A DNA stretch of 62,905 nt from Paenibacillus sp. 1001270B_150601_E10 (GTDB lineage: Bacteria; Bacillota; Bacilli; Paenibacillales; Paenibacillaceae). The stretch's first letter is position 1, and each line of letters begins with the position of its first letter. Shown piece after piece: positions 28,325 through 37,684 of this stretch. The notes beneath the pieces were generated by a model. The model had not been told where the DNA came from. It did no database searches and saw only the letters and a program-made list of their open reading frames with translations. The stretch is taken from contig NZ_JADMOL010000002.1 in the NCBI RefSeq assembly GCF_015558675.1, positions 727,601 to 790,505 of the forward strand, in the 5' to 3' direction. The position numbers were made by a program, and so were the translations under genes.

Positions 28325-29384
28325 TTCGAACCCATCGAATAGTAATGCTCATGAATCTGCACCTTCTCTTGATTCTTTCGAATCAGGAGAGGGGCAGGTT
28401 CTCTCTACATATGGGCAAGATATGAATCAAGCCCTTCAATTTATCAAAAACTATGACCGCTTCCTGGTTGTAGCGCATGTTAGTCCAGATGGAGATGCGA
28501 TCAGCTCAACTTTAGCAGTAGGTTGGCTGCTCCGGAAGTGGAACAAAAGCTTTGTCATGGTGAATGAAAACCTTGTTCCAAGCCGTCTTGATTTCATGGA
28601 AGGCGTATCAGATATTCATATCTGTGAACAGCATCCAGATGAGGGGCCACTATCCTTTGATGCTGTCATTTGTGTGGATTGCGCAGATTATGAACGGATT
28701 GGGTCGGTGACAGGCTGGATTCAGTCCCATGTACCGATTCTAAATATCGACCATCATCCTACCAATAACCGATATGGTGAAGTTGCTTTGATTCGCGAGG
28801 ATGCAGCTGCGACAGCTGAGATCCTTTTTGATTTGTTTGAGCATGGAGGCATCGTGCTTGACGTTGAAGCGGCAACGATCCTATATACCGGTTTATTAAC
28901 CGATACAGGTGGATTCCGCTACAGCAATACGACACCTCATGTGATGGAGACAGCATCTAAACTGCTGCAGGTCGGGGTTCAAGGTAACGAGATTGCGGAT
29001 CGATTGTTGGAGCGGATGAGCTATGCTCAAATGCTGTTGATTAAAAGAAGTCTTGCGAGACTCGAATTTACGGATGACCGCAAAATTGCTTGGCTCTATG
29101 TGACACCGGAGGATATGCTGGAGACCGGAGCATTGAATGAGGATTTAGAAGGAATCGTGAATTATCCTCGCAATGTTGAAGGCGTTCAGGTTGGATTTCT
29201 GCTCAAAGTCAATGAATCCGGACGCATAAAGGTAAGCCTACGTTCCTCAAGTCAGGTCAACGTAGCCAAGGTTGCGCAGCACTTTGGTGGAGGCGGACAT
29301 ATCCGAGCAGCAGGCTGCACATTGACAGTTCCGCTGGAGCAAGCGATTGAAGCTATTATAGAGCAGGTGAAGGAACAATTATGA
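28317..29384 (+). CDS. nrnA: Oligoribonuclease / pAp phosphatase NrnA (DHH-DHHA1)
   Basis: Degrades short RNA oligomers and 3'-phosphoadenosine 5'-phosphate. I choose ATG 28317, 10 nt after GAAGGA; ATGs at 28296 and 28311 are in frame but poorly spaced. DHH motifs: [32 protein letters not shown], and [13 protein letters not shown]1 motif [11 protein letters not shown]. 355 residues, with an N-terminal polar extension of about 35-40 residues (Ser/Asn/Glu-rich) beyond the B. subtilis length. Confidence 0.93.
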   Translation: MLNSNPSNSNAHESAPSLDSFESGEGQVLSTYGQDMNQALQFIKNYDRFLVVAHVSPDGDAISSTLAVGWLLRKWNKSFVMVNENLVPSRLDFMEGVSDIHICEQHPDEGPLSFDAVICVDCADYERIGSVTGWIQSHVPILNIDHHPTNNRYGEVALIREDAAATAEILFDLFEHGGIVLDVEAATILYTGLLTDTGGFRYSNTTPHVMETASKLLQVGVQGNEIADRLLERMSYAQMLLIKRSLARLEFTDDRKIAWLYVTPEDMLETGALNEDLEGIVNYPRNVEGVQVGFLLKVNESGRIKVSLRSSSQVNVAKVAQHFGGGGHIRAAGCTLTVPLEQAIEAIIEQVKEQL

Positions 29385-30310
29385 CAGAACTTCAAGGCGT
29401 TCTTCCCGTGTGGAAGCCTGAAGGCTGGACATCTCACGATGTCGTTGCCAAAGTAAGAGGGATCATCAGAGAGAGGCGTATCGGCCATACAGGGACGCTT
29501 GATCCACAGGTTACAGGGGTTCTGCCCCTTTGCGTAGGCAAAGCAACTCGTCTTGTTGAATATTTGCAGGAGCTGCCTAAGCAGTATGAATGCGTGCTGC
29601 GCTTCGGCATTGCTACAGATACAGAGGATATGAGTGGCACCGTGCTTGAACGGAAGGATGCCTCTTTTATAACAGAAGAGGATGTTCGACAAGTCATTCA
29701 GTCCTTTATCGGAGAGATTGAGCAAGTTCCCCCGATGTATTCAGCCGTAAAAGTGGACGGGAAACGCTTGTACGAGCTCGCTCGCGAAGGAAAGACGGTT
29801 AAGCGTCAGTCTCGCCAAGTTACGGTATACGATATTGATATCTTGGACATGAATATGGGAACAAGTGAGCCAACCGTTCATTTTCTTGTCACATGTTCAA
29901 AGGGCACTTATATTCGTACGCTTTGCGTGGATATCGGACGTTCGCTTGAAGTTCCATCCACCATGGATTCCTTGATTCGAACGATGTCTGCTCATTACAC
30001 CAAGGATCAATGCTATACGATGGAGCAGATTCAGGAGAAGGCAGCAGAAGGGGATGTCAGCTCTATCTTGATCCCCGTTGATGAAGCCATATCTTATTTG
30101 CCCAAAATAACGATTATGGATGAATTTGCTCATTTTGCGACGCAGGGGAGAGGAATACCGTTTCGAGCGTGCTCTTGTCAACCTTTGACGAATCAGCTCT
30201 ATCGGTTGTATGATGTACGAGGACTCTTCTATGGCTTATTCCACGTTCCAGATGGAGAACGAGCTTTGCGTCCTGTGAAGGTATTTTTGCCCTCATCGGA
30301 TCCAAAGTAG
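29381..30310 (+). CDS. truB: tRNA pseudouridine-55 synthase TruB
   Basis: Makes pseudouridine 55 in the T-loop of tRNAs. 309 residues. Catalytic Asp in HTGTLDPQVTGVLPLC; other TruB motifs KPEGWTSHDVV, YSAVKVDGKRLYELAR, and CSKGTYIRTLC are present, with a short C-terminal PUA-like tail. Its ATG overlaps the nrnA stop (ATGA). Confidence 0.97.
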   Translation: MTELQGVLPVWKPEGWTSHDVVAKVRGIIRERRIGHTGTLDPQVTGVLPLCVGKATRLVEYLQELPKQYECVLRFGIATDTEDMSGTVLERKDASFITEEDVRQVIQSFIGEIEQVPPMYSAVKVDGKRLYELAREGKTVKRQSRQVTVYDIDILDMNMGTSEPTVHFLVTCSKGTYIRTLCVDIGRSLEVPSTMDSLIRTMSAHYTKDQCYTMEQIQEKAAEGDVSSILIPVDEAISYLPKITIMDEFAHFATQGRGIPFRACSCQPLTNQLYRLYDVRGLFYGLFHVPDGERALRPVKVFLPSSDPK

Positions 30311-30532
30311 TACAATAATGCGTAGATGCAGCCCTATAGATAGAATAAGGTGCTGTTATCTTCGCATTTTTAACATATAAGGAAGGATATCGGACTAGAT
30401 ATGCTTGGCTTATATACACTGATGCCATGATTGTCCGCCATGCGGAAGCAGAGGATAATGACAGCGCGGTGCACGTGAATATGTGAATGGAAGAACATAC
30501 TAATCCCTTGGGATATAGGAGTTTAGATAACC
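30311..30532 (+). other. truB-ribF interval: no gene seen, several hairpins
   Basis: 222 bp without a credible ORF. A terminator-like stem pairs AATGCG (30317-30322) with CGCATT (30363-30368), followed by T residues, with CAGC/GCTG inside. A second hairpin has CCGC-CAT-GCGG near 30434-30444, closed by ATTGTCC with GGATAAT. ATCCC-TT-GGGAT precedes the ribF ribosome site. I see no clear promoter. Confidence 0.35.
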
Positions 30533-31480
30533 ATGCAAACGATACATTTGCTTCATTCGTTAGAAGATGCAACTTGGGAACAAAGCAAAGTTCCTCAAGT
30601 GCTTATACTCGGCCACTTTGACGGCATTCATCAAGGTCATCGCCATGTCATTAAGCGTGCTGTTGCATATGCAAGACAAGAAGGACTAATTGTCGGCCTA
30701 ATGACTTTTCATCCGCATCCGAAGGGGGTATTCGGCAGACCAGGATATGACCGTTATTTGACTCCACTTGGGGAAAAAGAACGGCAGCTGGAAGCCCTCG
30801 GTGTTGATCGGCTTTACGTCGTACAATTTGATACGGTGTTTGCCCAAATTACGCCGACGGAATTCGTGCATGCCTTATGCAGACTAGATGCCACGCGAGT
30901 GGTGTGCGGTTTTGACTATCGCTTCGGACATCGCGGAGCAGGTACTGCGGATATGCTTCGTGAAGAAGGAAAGCACTGCTTTAGCGTTGATATCATCGAG
31001 CCAATCGATCAAGATGGGGCTAAGGTAAGCAGTACACGTATTCGCGAATGCTTGGATCGCGGCGATGTAAGTCGCGCAAATGAGCTGCTAGGTAGACCCT
31101 ATATGCTTCGCGGCGAAATTGTTCATGGCGAGAAACGGGGAAGAGCGATTGGCTATCCAACGGCAAATGTACAGCCGGAAGAGCCTTACTATATTCCAAA
31201 GCTTGGCGTATATGCCGTGCGTGCAGAAGTGCGAGGAGAGACGTACGACAGCGTGCTCAGCATAGGGTTGAAGCCGACATTCCACAGTCATATTCTTGAG
31301 CCGGTCGTGGAAGCTCATTTATTTGATTTTCATGATGACATCTACGGAGAGACGATGACCATTTACCTTGAGAAATTTATTCGAGGCGAAGAGAAATTCA
31401 ACTCCGTTCAAGAACTCATTGATCAGATTCATCGGGATTCAGAGGAAGCAAAGACCTATTTGCGAAGCTTGTCCAAATAG
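30533..31480 (+). CDS. ribF: Bifunctional riboflavin kinase / FAD synthetase
   Basis: Makes FMN and then FAD from riboflavin. 315 residues. N-terminal nucleotidyltransferase: GHFDGIHQGHRHVI with the HxGH-like site, FDYRFGHRGAG, and SSTRIRECLDRGDV. C-terminal kinase domain: GYPTANVQPEEPYYIPKLGV and a conserved Glu in the LEPVVEAHLFDF strand. ATG 30533 after TAGGAG. Stands between two small intergenic regions at the end of the nusA operon. Confidence 0.96.
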   Translation: MQTIHLLHSLEDATWEQSKVPQVLILGHFDGIHQGHRHVIKRAVAYARQEGLIVGLMTFHPHPKGVFGRPGYDRYLTPLGEKERQLEALGVDRLYVVQFDTVFAQITPTEFVHALCRLDATRVVCGFDYRFGHRGAGTADMLREEGKHCFSVDIIEPIDQDGAKVSSTRIRECLDRGDVSRANELLGRPYMLRGEIVHGEKRGRAIGYPTANVQPEEPYYIPKLGVYAVRAEVRGETYDSVLSIGLKPTFHSHILEPVVEAHLFDFHDDIYGETMTIYLEKFIRGEEKFNSVQELIDQIHRDSEEAKTYLRSLSK

Positions 31481-31483
31481 TAT

Positions 31484-31512
31484 TTTACTTTCCTCTTCAT
31501 TGATGATATACT
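31484..31512 (+). promoter_or_regulatory. Sigma-A promoter of rpsO, extended -10
   Basis: TTTACT (31484-31489), 17-nt spacer, TATACT (31507-31512) preceded by TGA (extended -10). Leaves a leader of about 100 nt before rpsO. Confidence 0.6.
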
Positions 31513-31514
31513 AG

Positions 31515-31608
31515 TGCCGTTGTCGTGTTTACACGGCATCGCCTGAGCTTGGTTATACGATCTCACCGACGGTAACGAGGCTTATGGACGTAATAGAAGA
31601 ATAATATT
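31515..31608 (+). promoter_or_regulatory. rpsO leader, candidate S15 autoregulatory RNA
   Basis: The leader folds into a GCCG..CGGC stem near 31516-31536 with an inner GTG/CAC helix, then a second structured stretch with GACGGTAACGAGG near 31568. S15 represses its own mRNA through structured leaders in several bacteria including Geobacillus; assignment here is by position and foldability only. Confidence 0.35.
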
Positions 31609-31622
31609 AGGAGGTGAACAGG

Positions 31623-31892
31623 ATGGCATTGTCTCAAGAACGTAAGCAACAGCTTATCGAAGAACACAAAACTCACGCTTCCGACACGGGTTCTCCGGAA
31701 GTGCAAATCGCTATCCTTACTGAAAACATCACGAATTTGACGGAGCATTTGCGTACTCACAAGAAAGACCATCATTCCCGTCGCGGTTTGTTGAAAATGG
31801 TTGGTCAACGCCGTAAGTTGTTGGCTTACTTGAAGAACAAAGATGTTAGTCGTTATAGCGCATTGATCGCTAAACTCGGTCTGCGTCGTTAA
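31623..31892 (+). CDS. rpsO: 30S ribosomal protein S15
   Basis: Primary 16S rRNA-binding protein. ATG 31623, after AGGAGGTGA, gives [18 protein letters not shown]; the in-frame GTG at 31614 lies inside the ribosome site. 89 residues, canonical, with [16 protein letters not shown] and DHHSRRGLL. Confidence 0.98.
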   Translation: MALSQERKQQLIEEHKTHASDTGSPEVQIAILTENITNLTEHLRTHKKDHHSRRGLLKMVGQRRKLLAYLKNKDVSRYSALIAKLGLRR

Positions 31893-31899
31893 TAGCTCG

Positions 31900-31958
31900 A
31901 ACCCAGGCAACCTGGTTGTGCACCGCTTGCGATGCGGTCTACGGCTGGGTTGCTTTTT
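31900..31958 (+). terminator. Intrinsic terminator after rpsO
   Basis: AACCCAG (31900-31906) pairs with CTGGGTT (31945-31951); an inner stem ACCGC/GCGGT lies between. Followed by GCTTTTTAT. Confidence 0.75.
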
Positions 31959-32130
31959 ATACATCCGGCTTTGTTTTTCTCCTCATGCGTACATAATTTG
32001 TGTGTTTGAACCGAACGAAGTGTCCCTTTTTTCTTAAAGTTCCGTTCGAGAACGGTTTTAACAATGCAATGAAGGAAATAATGGGGCTAGAAGAGAATAA
32101 AAGAAGCATGAACATAAGGAGGGATTCCCC

Positions 32131-34362
32131 ATGCATCGCATCGAGATGGATCTAGGCGGTAGACCGCTTTCGCTTGAACATGGTCGTTTGGCTAAACAAG
32201 CGAATGCAGCGGTTACGGTTCGCTATGGTGATACGGTCGTACTGTGTACGGTAACGGCATCTAAAGAACCGAAGGACCTAGACTTTTTCCCGTTGACTGT
32301 CAACTATGAAGAGCGTCTATACGCTGTAGGTAAGATTCCAGGTGGATTTATTAAGCGAGAAGGCAGACCAAGCGAGAAGGCTATTTTGGCAAGCCGCTTG
32401 ATCGACCGTCCAATTCGTCCACTATTCCCAGAAGGTTTCCGTAATGATGTACAAGTCCTTGACCTTGTCATGAGCGTGGATCAAGATTGTCCTCCGGAAA
32501 TCGCAGCGATGATCGGTACATCTGCTGCATTGTCAGTGTCCGATGTGCCATTCAACGGTCCAATCGGCGGAGTGATTGTAGGTCGCGTCGATGGTCAATT
32601 TATCATTAATCCAACAGTACAGCAAGAAGAGATCAGCGATATGCATGTAGTCGTAGCCGGTACAAAGGATGCGATTATGATGGTTGAAGCTGAAGCGAAT
32701 GAAGTACCAGAGGAAACGATGCTTGAGGCGATCATGTACGGTCACGACGTGATCAAGACGATTGTCGAAACGATCGAGAAGTTTGTTCATGAAGTTGGCA
32801 AGGAAAAGATGGATGTTGTTCTCCATGCTGTAGATGCTGATGTCAATGAAGCTGTTAGAAGCTTCGCAGGAGAGCGTTTGGTGGAAGCAGTTCGCATCGC
32901 TGAAAAGCATGCTCGCCAAGATGCGATCGATGCGATCAACGCAGAGACGGTTGAGCACTTTACAGCTGTATATGTAGACGATGAAGACAAGATTGGCGAT
33001 GTGAAAGAGACGCTTTACGATATCGTGAAAGAAGAAGTTCGCCGTCTCATTACTCATGACAAGGTGCGTCCGGATGGTCGCCAACTTAGCGAGATTCGTC
33101 CAATCGAGTGTGATGTGAACCTGCTGCCTCGTACGCACGGTTCTGGTCTATTCACACGTGGTCAAACACAAGCGCTCAGCATCTGTACACTAGGTGCGCT
33201 AGGCGATGTTCAGATCCTTGATGGAATTAGTCTTGAAGAATCCAAACGCTTCATGCATCACTATAATTTCCCGCCGTTCTCCGTAGGCGAGGCTCGTCCG
33301 CTTCGTGCTCCAGGACGCCGCGAGATTGGACATGGTGCCCTTGGTGAGCGTGCATTGTCTAAAGTCATTCCTACTGAAGAGGAATTCCCATACACGATTC
33401 GCCTCGTATCTGAGGTATTGGAATCGAATGGTTCGACCTCTCAAGCAAGTATTTGCGCAAGTACGCTTGCTATGATGGATGCAGGTGTGCCGATTAAAGC
33501 TCCTGTAGCCGGTATTGCGATGGGCTTGATCAAGGATGGCGAGCACTTCTCCATTCTATCTGATATTCAAGGGATGGAAGACCATCTTGGAGATATGGAC
33601 TTCAAGGTTGCGGGTACAGCTGCAGGTGTAACGGCCATTCAAATGGATATTAAGATTGATGGAATTAGCCGCGACATTCTGACTCAAGCGCTGGCTCAAG
33701 CTAACGAAGGCCGCATGCATATCCTTGGTAAGATGATGGAGATCATCCAACAGCCAAGAGAGACATTGTCTCCATATGCGCCTAAGATCTTGACGATGAA
33801 CATCAATCCCGACAAGATCCGTGATGTTATTGGTGCAGGCGGCAAAGTTGTCAACAAGATTATCGAAGAAACAGGCGTTAAGATCGATATCGAGCAAGAC
33901 GGCCGTATCTTCATTGCTTCACCAAGCCAAGAAGGCAACGAGCGTGCTCGAGAGATCATCGAAGGCATCGTGAGAGAGATTGTAGTAGGCGAAGTGTTTA
34001 ACGGTACGGTTAAACGCATCGAGAAGTTCGGCGCATTTGTTGAGCTGCTTCCTAATAAAGAAGGATTGGTACACATCTCTCAATTGTCTACAGAGCGTGT
34101 AGAGAAGGTTGAGGACGTTGTCCAAATCGGCGACAAGCTTGAAGTGAAGGTCGTTGAGATCGATCAGCAAGGTCGCATCAACTTGTCACACAAAGTGATC
34201 CTTGATCCATCCAGTGAAGGAACGCAAGCTTCCACTGGCCCTCGCAAGCCTCGCCCTGATCGTGATCGTGGCGGTCGTGAGCGTAACGGTAACGGAGATC
34301 GTGGAGAACGCAGACCTCATAACAACAACGGTCCAAGACCACAACGTACAACACAATCCTAG
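32131..34362 (+). CDS. pnp: Polynucleotide phosphorylase
   Basis: Phosphorolytic 3'-5' exoribonuclease; degradosome partner of RNase Y and RNase J. 743 residues: two RNase PH domains ([40 protein letters not shown]), then KH ([20 protein letters not shown]) and S1 ([20 protein letters not shown]). The last 45 residues are Arg/Gly/Asn-rich and probably disordered. ATG after AAGGAGGGA. A perfect GA-looped palindrome, CCGTTC-GA-GAACGG (32042-32055), lies in its leader, of the kind used for RNase-controlled pnp autoregulation in other bacteria (inference). Confidence 0.97.
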   Translation: MHRIEMDLGGRPLSLEHGRLAKQANAAVTVRYGDTVVLCTVTASKEPKDLDFFPLTVNYEERLYAVGKIPGGFIKREGRPSEKAILASRLIDRPIRPLFPEGFRNDVQVLDLVMSVDQDCPPEIAAMIGTSAALSVSDVPFNGPIGGVIVGRVDGQFIINPTVQQEEISDMHVVVAGTKDAIMMVEAEANEVPEETMLEAIMYGHDVIKTIVETIEKFVHEVGKEKMDVVLHAVDADVNEAVRSFAGERLVEAVRIAEKHARQDAIDAINAETVEHFTAVYVDDEDKIGDVKETLYDIVKEEVRRLITHDKVRPDGRQLSEIRPIECDVNLLPRTHGSGLFTRGQTQALSICTLGALGDVQILDGISLEESKRFMHHYNFPPFSVGEARPLRAPGRREIGHGALGERALSKVIPTEEEFPYTIRLVSEVLESNGSTSQASICASTLAMMDAGVPIKAPVAGIAMGLIKDGEHFSILSDIQGMEDHLGDMDFKVAGTAAGVTAIQMDIKIDGISRDILTQALAQANEGRMHILGKMMEIIQQPRETLSPYAPKILTMNINPDKIRDVIGAGGKVVNKIIEETGVKIDIEQDGRIFIASPSQEGNERAREIIEGIVREIVVGEVFNGTVKRIEKFGAFVELLPNKEGLVHISQLSTERVEKVEDVVQIGDKLEVKVVEIDQQGRINLSHKVILDPSSEGTQASTGPRKPRPDRDRGGRERNGNGDRGERRPHNNNGPRPQRTTQS

Positions 34363-34415
34363 AGGATAACGAATATCAATAACAACCTCTTATTACGAAC
34401 GCATGTATTAGGAGG

Positions 34416-34535
34416 TTGGAACTTGTTCTCGTCCTTTGGCAGAATGTAAACAATCTTTCTGTTCAAGAGATCCTTTGGCTAGGAGATAAAGATGAGCCTC
34501 TTATCGTGACATTCGTCCAGAATGATCGCGTATAG
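34416..34535 (+). CDS. Possible 39-residue small ORF after pnp
   Basis: An open frame in the 372-bp pnp-ylxY interval encodes a peptide ending KDEPLIVTFVQNDRV, whose composition looks protein-like. The only usable start in frame, TTG 34416, directly abuts GGAGG, so initiation would be poor; the well-spaced TTG at 34424 is in another frame and gives only 8 codons. It may be a gene relic or chance. An inverted repeat AACCTC/GAGGTT (34384-34389, 34412-34417) spans the ribosome site. Confidence 0.2.
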   Translation: MELVLVLWQNVNNLSVQEILWLGDKDEPLIVTFVQNDRV

Positions 34536-34548
34536 AGGCATATTACGA

Positions 34549-34577
34549 AGAGACAGAAGTGAATTCTGGCTCTTTTT
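34549..34577 (+). terminator. Intrinsic terminator downstream of pnp
   Basis: AGAG-A-CAGAA (34549-34558), loop GTGAA, TTCTG-G-CTCT (34564-34573), then TTTTT. It lies about 190 nt after the pnp stop. Confidence 0.8.
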
Positions 34578-34734
34578 GTATTTTAACGAGCTGAAAGGGT
34601 TTACTTTTATCTCATGAGCGAGAGCTCGTCCGAATAACGTCGTCCTTTTACGCATAGAATGAAAGGAGCCTGCGTCTGTCCAAGCGCGGGAATTTAGTTC
34701 TATGCTGATTTAATCGAAAGGATGACACAATCAC

Positions 34735-35745
34735 ATGAATAGATGGAGCAAGAAGACAAAGCACAAATGGCTGGCTGTAGGCGTGTCTGCCGCAATCGTT
34801 ATGATCATCTCCCAGCTTACTGCAATAGGCGCTTATATTGAGGATACGAAGGCATCTTCCGTATGGAGTACGGCATTCTTGCAAGAGGACCAGATTGCCA
34901 TGACGCAAGAAGAGCTGAAGCTGCGCATTGAAAAAGAAGCAGAAGCAAAGAACATTGCTCCGATTGATGCCCGTATCGATCGGGTGTGGAAAGCGATACC
35001 GGGATACAATGGGCTAGAGGTGGATGTTGAAGCGACCTTAAAGCGTAATGCATCAAAGCGTCAAGACGAGTTGATTGACTATGTGATGCGTGAAATAAAG
35101 CCTAACACAACATTGCAAGAGCTGCCGCCGACCGAGATATACCGAGGCAATGAAAAGAAGCCTGCTGTAGCATTAATGATTAACGTTGCGTGGGGAAATG
35201 AATTTATTCGTCCGATGCTTGATACGCTTAAAAAAGAAGGCGTAAAGGCAACATTTTTCTTTGATGGCTCCTGGGTGAAAAAGAATCCGGAGCTCGCTAA
35301 AGAAATCGCATCCGAGGGGCATGAAATCGGCAATCATGCTTATTCGCATCCTAATATGAATGAACTAAGCGAAGGCCGTCAATATCAAGAGATCGACAAG
35401 ACGAAGAAAGTAATCACAGAAACGATAGGCGAACATAGCGAGTGGTTTGCGCCGCCATCTGGCGCGTTTAATTCCTTAACGGTGAAGACTGCCCATCAGC
35501 TTGGTCTTAAGACGGTGCTGTGGACTGTAGATACAATTGATTGGCAGAAGCCAAGCCCAGGAACGGTTGTGAGTCGCGTCCGTAACAAGGTGAGTGCAGG
35601 AAGCTTGATACTGATGCACCCGACAGCGTCATCTAGTGCTGCTTTGGCGGATATGATCGCTGTTATTCGCCAAAAAGAGCTTGTGCCAGGCACGGTAAGC
35701 GAAGCATTGTCAGAGCGTCGATTAAAGGACACGAAAGTTGAGTGA
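34735..35745 (+). CDS. ylxY: YlxY-type polysaccharide deacetylase-like protein
   Basis: 336 residues: N-terminal membrane anchor (about 12-30), a linker region, then a NodB-homology domain (about 140-320). The metal-binding His pair is present (GNHAYSHPNM), but the usual TFDDG motif that carries the base and a metal Asp reads MINVAWGNE, so deacetylase activity is doubtful. The position pnp-ylxY-mlpA matches B. subtilis. Upstream GAATAA-N15-CATAGAAT (34632-34660) resembles a sporulation sigma-E/K promoter, but this is weak. Confidence 0.88.
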   Translation: MNRWSKKTKHKWLAVGVSAAIVMIISQLTAIGAYIEDTKASSVWSTAFLQEDQIAMTQEELKLRIEKEAEAKNIAPIDARIDRVWKAIPGYNGLEVDVEATLKRNASKRQDELIDYVMREIKPNTTLQELPPTEIYRGNEKKPAVALMINVAWGNEFIRPMLDTLKKEGVKATFFFDGSWVKKNPELAKEIASEGHEIGNHAYSHPNMNELSEGRQYQEIDKTKKVITETIGEHSEWFAPPSGAFNSLTVKTAHQLGLKTVLWTVDTIDWQKPSPGTVVSRVRNKVSAGSLILMHPTASSSAALADMIAVIRQKELVPGTVSEALSERRLKDTKVE

Positions 35746-35813
35746 TCCTGATTTTTTTGATAGGATAAGAGGTGCGATTCGTTGCACTGATCATAGTTTG
35801 AGGAGGACCACGA

Positions 35814-37076
35814 TTGGAGAAGCTTCAGTTACGCAATGGTCTAAGAGTTGTCTTGGAGAAGATTCCAACTTGCCGTTCGGTGTCATTTGGCATTTGGGTG
35901 AAGACGGGTTCTCGTTTTGAGAATGAAACAAGCAATGGAGTCTCACATTTTATCGAGCATATGTTGTTTAAGGGAACGGATCGTTATGATGCGAAGGCCA
36001 TCGCAGAAGCATTCGATGCGATCGGCGGCAACGTCAATGCGTTCACTTCCAAAGAATATACGTGCTATTACGCAAAAGTATTGGATGAGCATCTGCCGAT
36101 TGCAGTAGATGTGCTATCCGATATGTTTTTCCATTCCAAGCTCGATGACACAGAGCTAGCCAAAGAGAAGAATGTCATCTTGGAGGAGATCTCCATGTAT
36201 GAGGATACCCCTGATGACACTGTGCATGATTTGGTAACGAAAGCGGCTTACGGTGGACATCCGCTTGCTTATCCGATTCTCGGTACAGAAGAGACGCTTC
36301 ATCCGATGAATACTTCGGATTTGCGCCGCTATATGAAGGAGCATTACACGATTTCCAATACGGTAGTGGCGGTTGCTGGCAACTTTGATGATTCTATCGT
36401 CGAGCTGCTGGAGAAGCATTTTGGCCATTTTCAAAATGATCATGAAGAGCATCAGGCTGAAGTACCGGCGTTTCACAGTCAGGTTCTATTCCAAGAGAAG
36501 CAGACAGAGCAGAATCACATCTGCTTGAGTCTTCCAGGCTGCTCGATGTCTGATCCAAAGCTGTATGCCATGGTCATCTTGAACAATGTCATTGGCGGAG
36601 GAATGAGCTCAAGGCTGTTCCAGGAGATTCGTGAGAAGCGTGGATTAGCTTATTCGGTATATTCCTACCATTCCTCTGCAGCAGACAGCGGTCTGTTTAC
36701 GGTCTACATCGGTACTGCACCGAAGCAGACGCAAGAGGTATTGGATTTGACGATGGAAGTACTGCTTGATATTACCCGCAATGGCATTACTGAGGATGAA
36801 CTTAGCAAGGGCAAGGAGCAGCTCAAGGGAAGCTTAATCCTAAGCCTGGAAAGCACAAGTTCTCGCATGACTCGTCTTGGTAAAAATGAACTTATGCTAG
36901 GCCGTCATTATACATTAGATGAGATGATTGCACGAATCGAAGCCGTGACGATGGCAGACGTTCAGGACATGATTCAGAAGATGGTTTCTGAGCCGCTTGC
37001 TGTCGCTATGGTAGGCGCCAATAAAGACATAATATCGAATTTCAGGAGGGACTATCTTGTCACAAACCGCATATGA
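35814..37076 (+). CDS. mlpA: M16 zinc peptidase MlpA (YmxG)
   Basis: Pitrilysin-type metalloprotease. TTG 35814 is 7 nt after AGGAGG and gives MEKLQLRNGLRVVLEK. The inverted zinc motif HFIEH (His45, Glu48, His49) is intact with the distal Glu in DTELAKEKNVILEEI. 420 residues. In B. subtilis the homologue affects protease gene expression; substrate unknown. Its last 20 nt overlap dut. Confidence 0.93.
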   Translation: MEKLQLRNGLRVVLEKIPTCRSVSFGIWVKTGSRFENETSNGVSHFIEHMLFKGTDRYDAKAIAEAFDAIGGNVNAFTSKEYTCYYAKVLDEHLPIAVDVLSDMFFHSKLDDTELAKEKNVILEEISMYEDTPDDTVHDLVTKAAYGGHPLAYPILGTEETLHPMNTSDLRRYMKEHYTISNTVVAVAGNFDDSIVELLEKHFGHFQNDHEEHQAEVPAFHSQVLFQEKQTEQNHICLSLPGCSMSDPKLYAMVILNNVIGGGMSSRLFQEIREKRGLAYSVYSYHSSAADSGLFTVYIGTAPKQTQEVLDLTMEVLLDITRNGITEDELSKGKEQLKGSLILSLESTSSRMTRLGKNELMLGRHYTLDEMIARIEAVTMADVQDMIQKMVSEPLAVAMVGANKDIISNFRRDYLVTNRI

Positions 37077-37515
37077 AGTACAAGTAAAACGATTGCCGGG
37101 CAATGAGGATATACATATTCCAACGAAAATGTCTGAGCTTGCAGCAGGATTTGATCTTTATGCAGCAGTAGAAGAGCCGCTGACACTAGGACCAGGACAA
37201 CGTGTGCTGATCCCTACAGGATTCGCGATAGCCCTGCCGCCAGAACTTGAAGCACAGATTCGCCCAAGAAGCGGGCTAGCCTACAAGCATGGCTTAACCT
37301 GCTTGAATTCTCCAGGCACGATAGATGCTGACTACCGTGGCGAGGTTAAGGTGCTCTTGATTAACCACGGGAGCCATGGCTTCACAATTGAACGCAATGA
37401 ACGCATTGCACAGATGGTCATTCAAGTCGTACCTACTGTAAACTTGATTGAAGTGGATGAGCTATCTGATACAGCACGCGGAGAAGGTGGATTTGGCCAT
37501 ACGGGCACGAAGTAA
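37057..37515 (+). CDS. dut: dUTP pyrophosphatase
   Basis: Hydrolyses dUTP to dUMP to keep uracil out of DNA and supply thymidylate synthesis. TTG 37057 after AGGAGGG. 152 residues, trimeric family, with all five motifs: AAGFDLYAA, RPRSGLAYKHG, NSPGTIDADYRGEV, NERIAQMVIQ, and RGEGGFGHTG. It overlaps mlpA and occupies the place of ymxH in B. subtilis. Confidence 0.97.
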   Translation: MSQTAYEVQVKRLPGNEDIHIPTKMSELAAGFDLYAAVEEPLTLGPGQRVLIPTGFAIALPPELEAQIRPRSGLAYKHGLTCLNSPGTIDADYRGEVKVLLINHGSHGFTIERNERIAQMVIQVVPTVNLIEVDELSDTARGEGGFGHTGTK

Positions 37516-37541
37516 TTGAATAAATTTTCCATATGTTATCC

Positions 37542-37574
37542 AAAACAGACTGTCATTCGGCGGTCTGTTTTTTT
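37542..37574 (+). terminator. Intrinsic terminator after dut
   Basis: AAACAGAC (37543-37550) pairs with GTCTGTTT (37563-37570), followed by more T residues to 37574. Confidence 0.85.
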
Positions 37575-37611
37575 ATTATCGGTAACGGAAATGTCAAAAA
37601 TCGCTTCCTGC

Positions 37612-37637
37612 ACCCTTTCTAGGCTTAAGCATAAGAT
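37612..37637 (+). promoter_or_regulatory. Sigma-K-like promoter of dpaAB
   Basis: AC (37612-37613), 16-nt spacer, CATAAGAT (37630-37637), a match to the late mother-cell consensus AC-N16-CATANNNT. dpaAB is sigma-K dependent in B. subtilis, which supports the call. It lies 48 nt before the dpaA start. Confidence 0.6.
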
Positions 37638-37684
37638 GTTCTATATGCCAGATTGATGTGAACTGAAAGGAGTGAGAAGAACGC

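Noticed and set aside
32042..32055. LexA box upstream of pnp
   Set aside because: CCGTTCGAGAACGG has the GTTC and GAAC halves in the wrong order and spacing for LexA.
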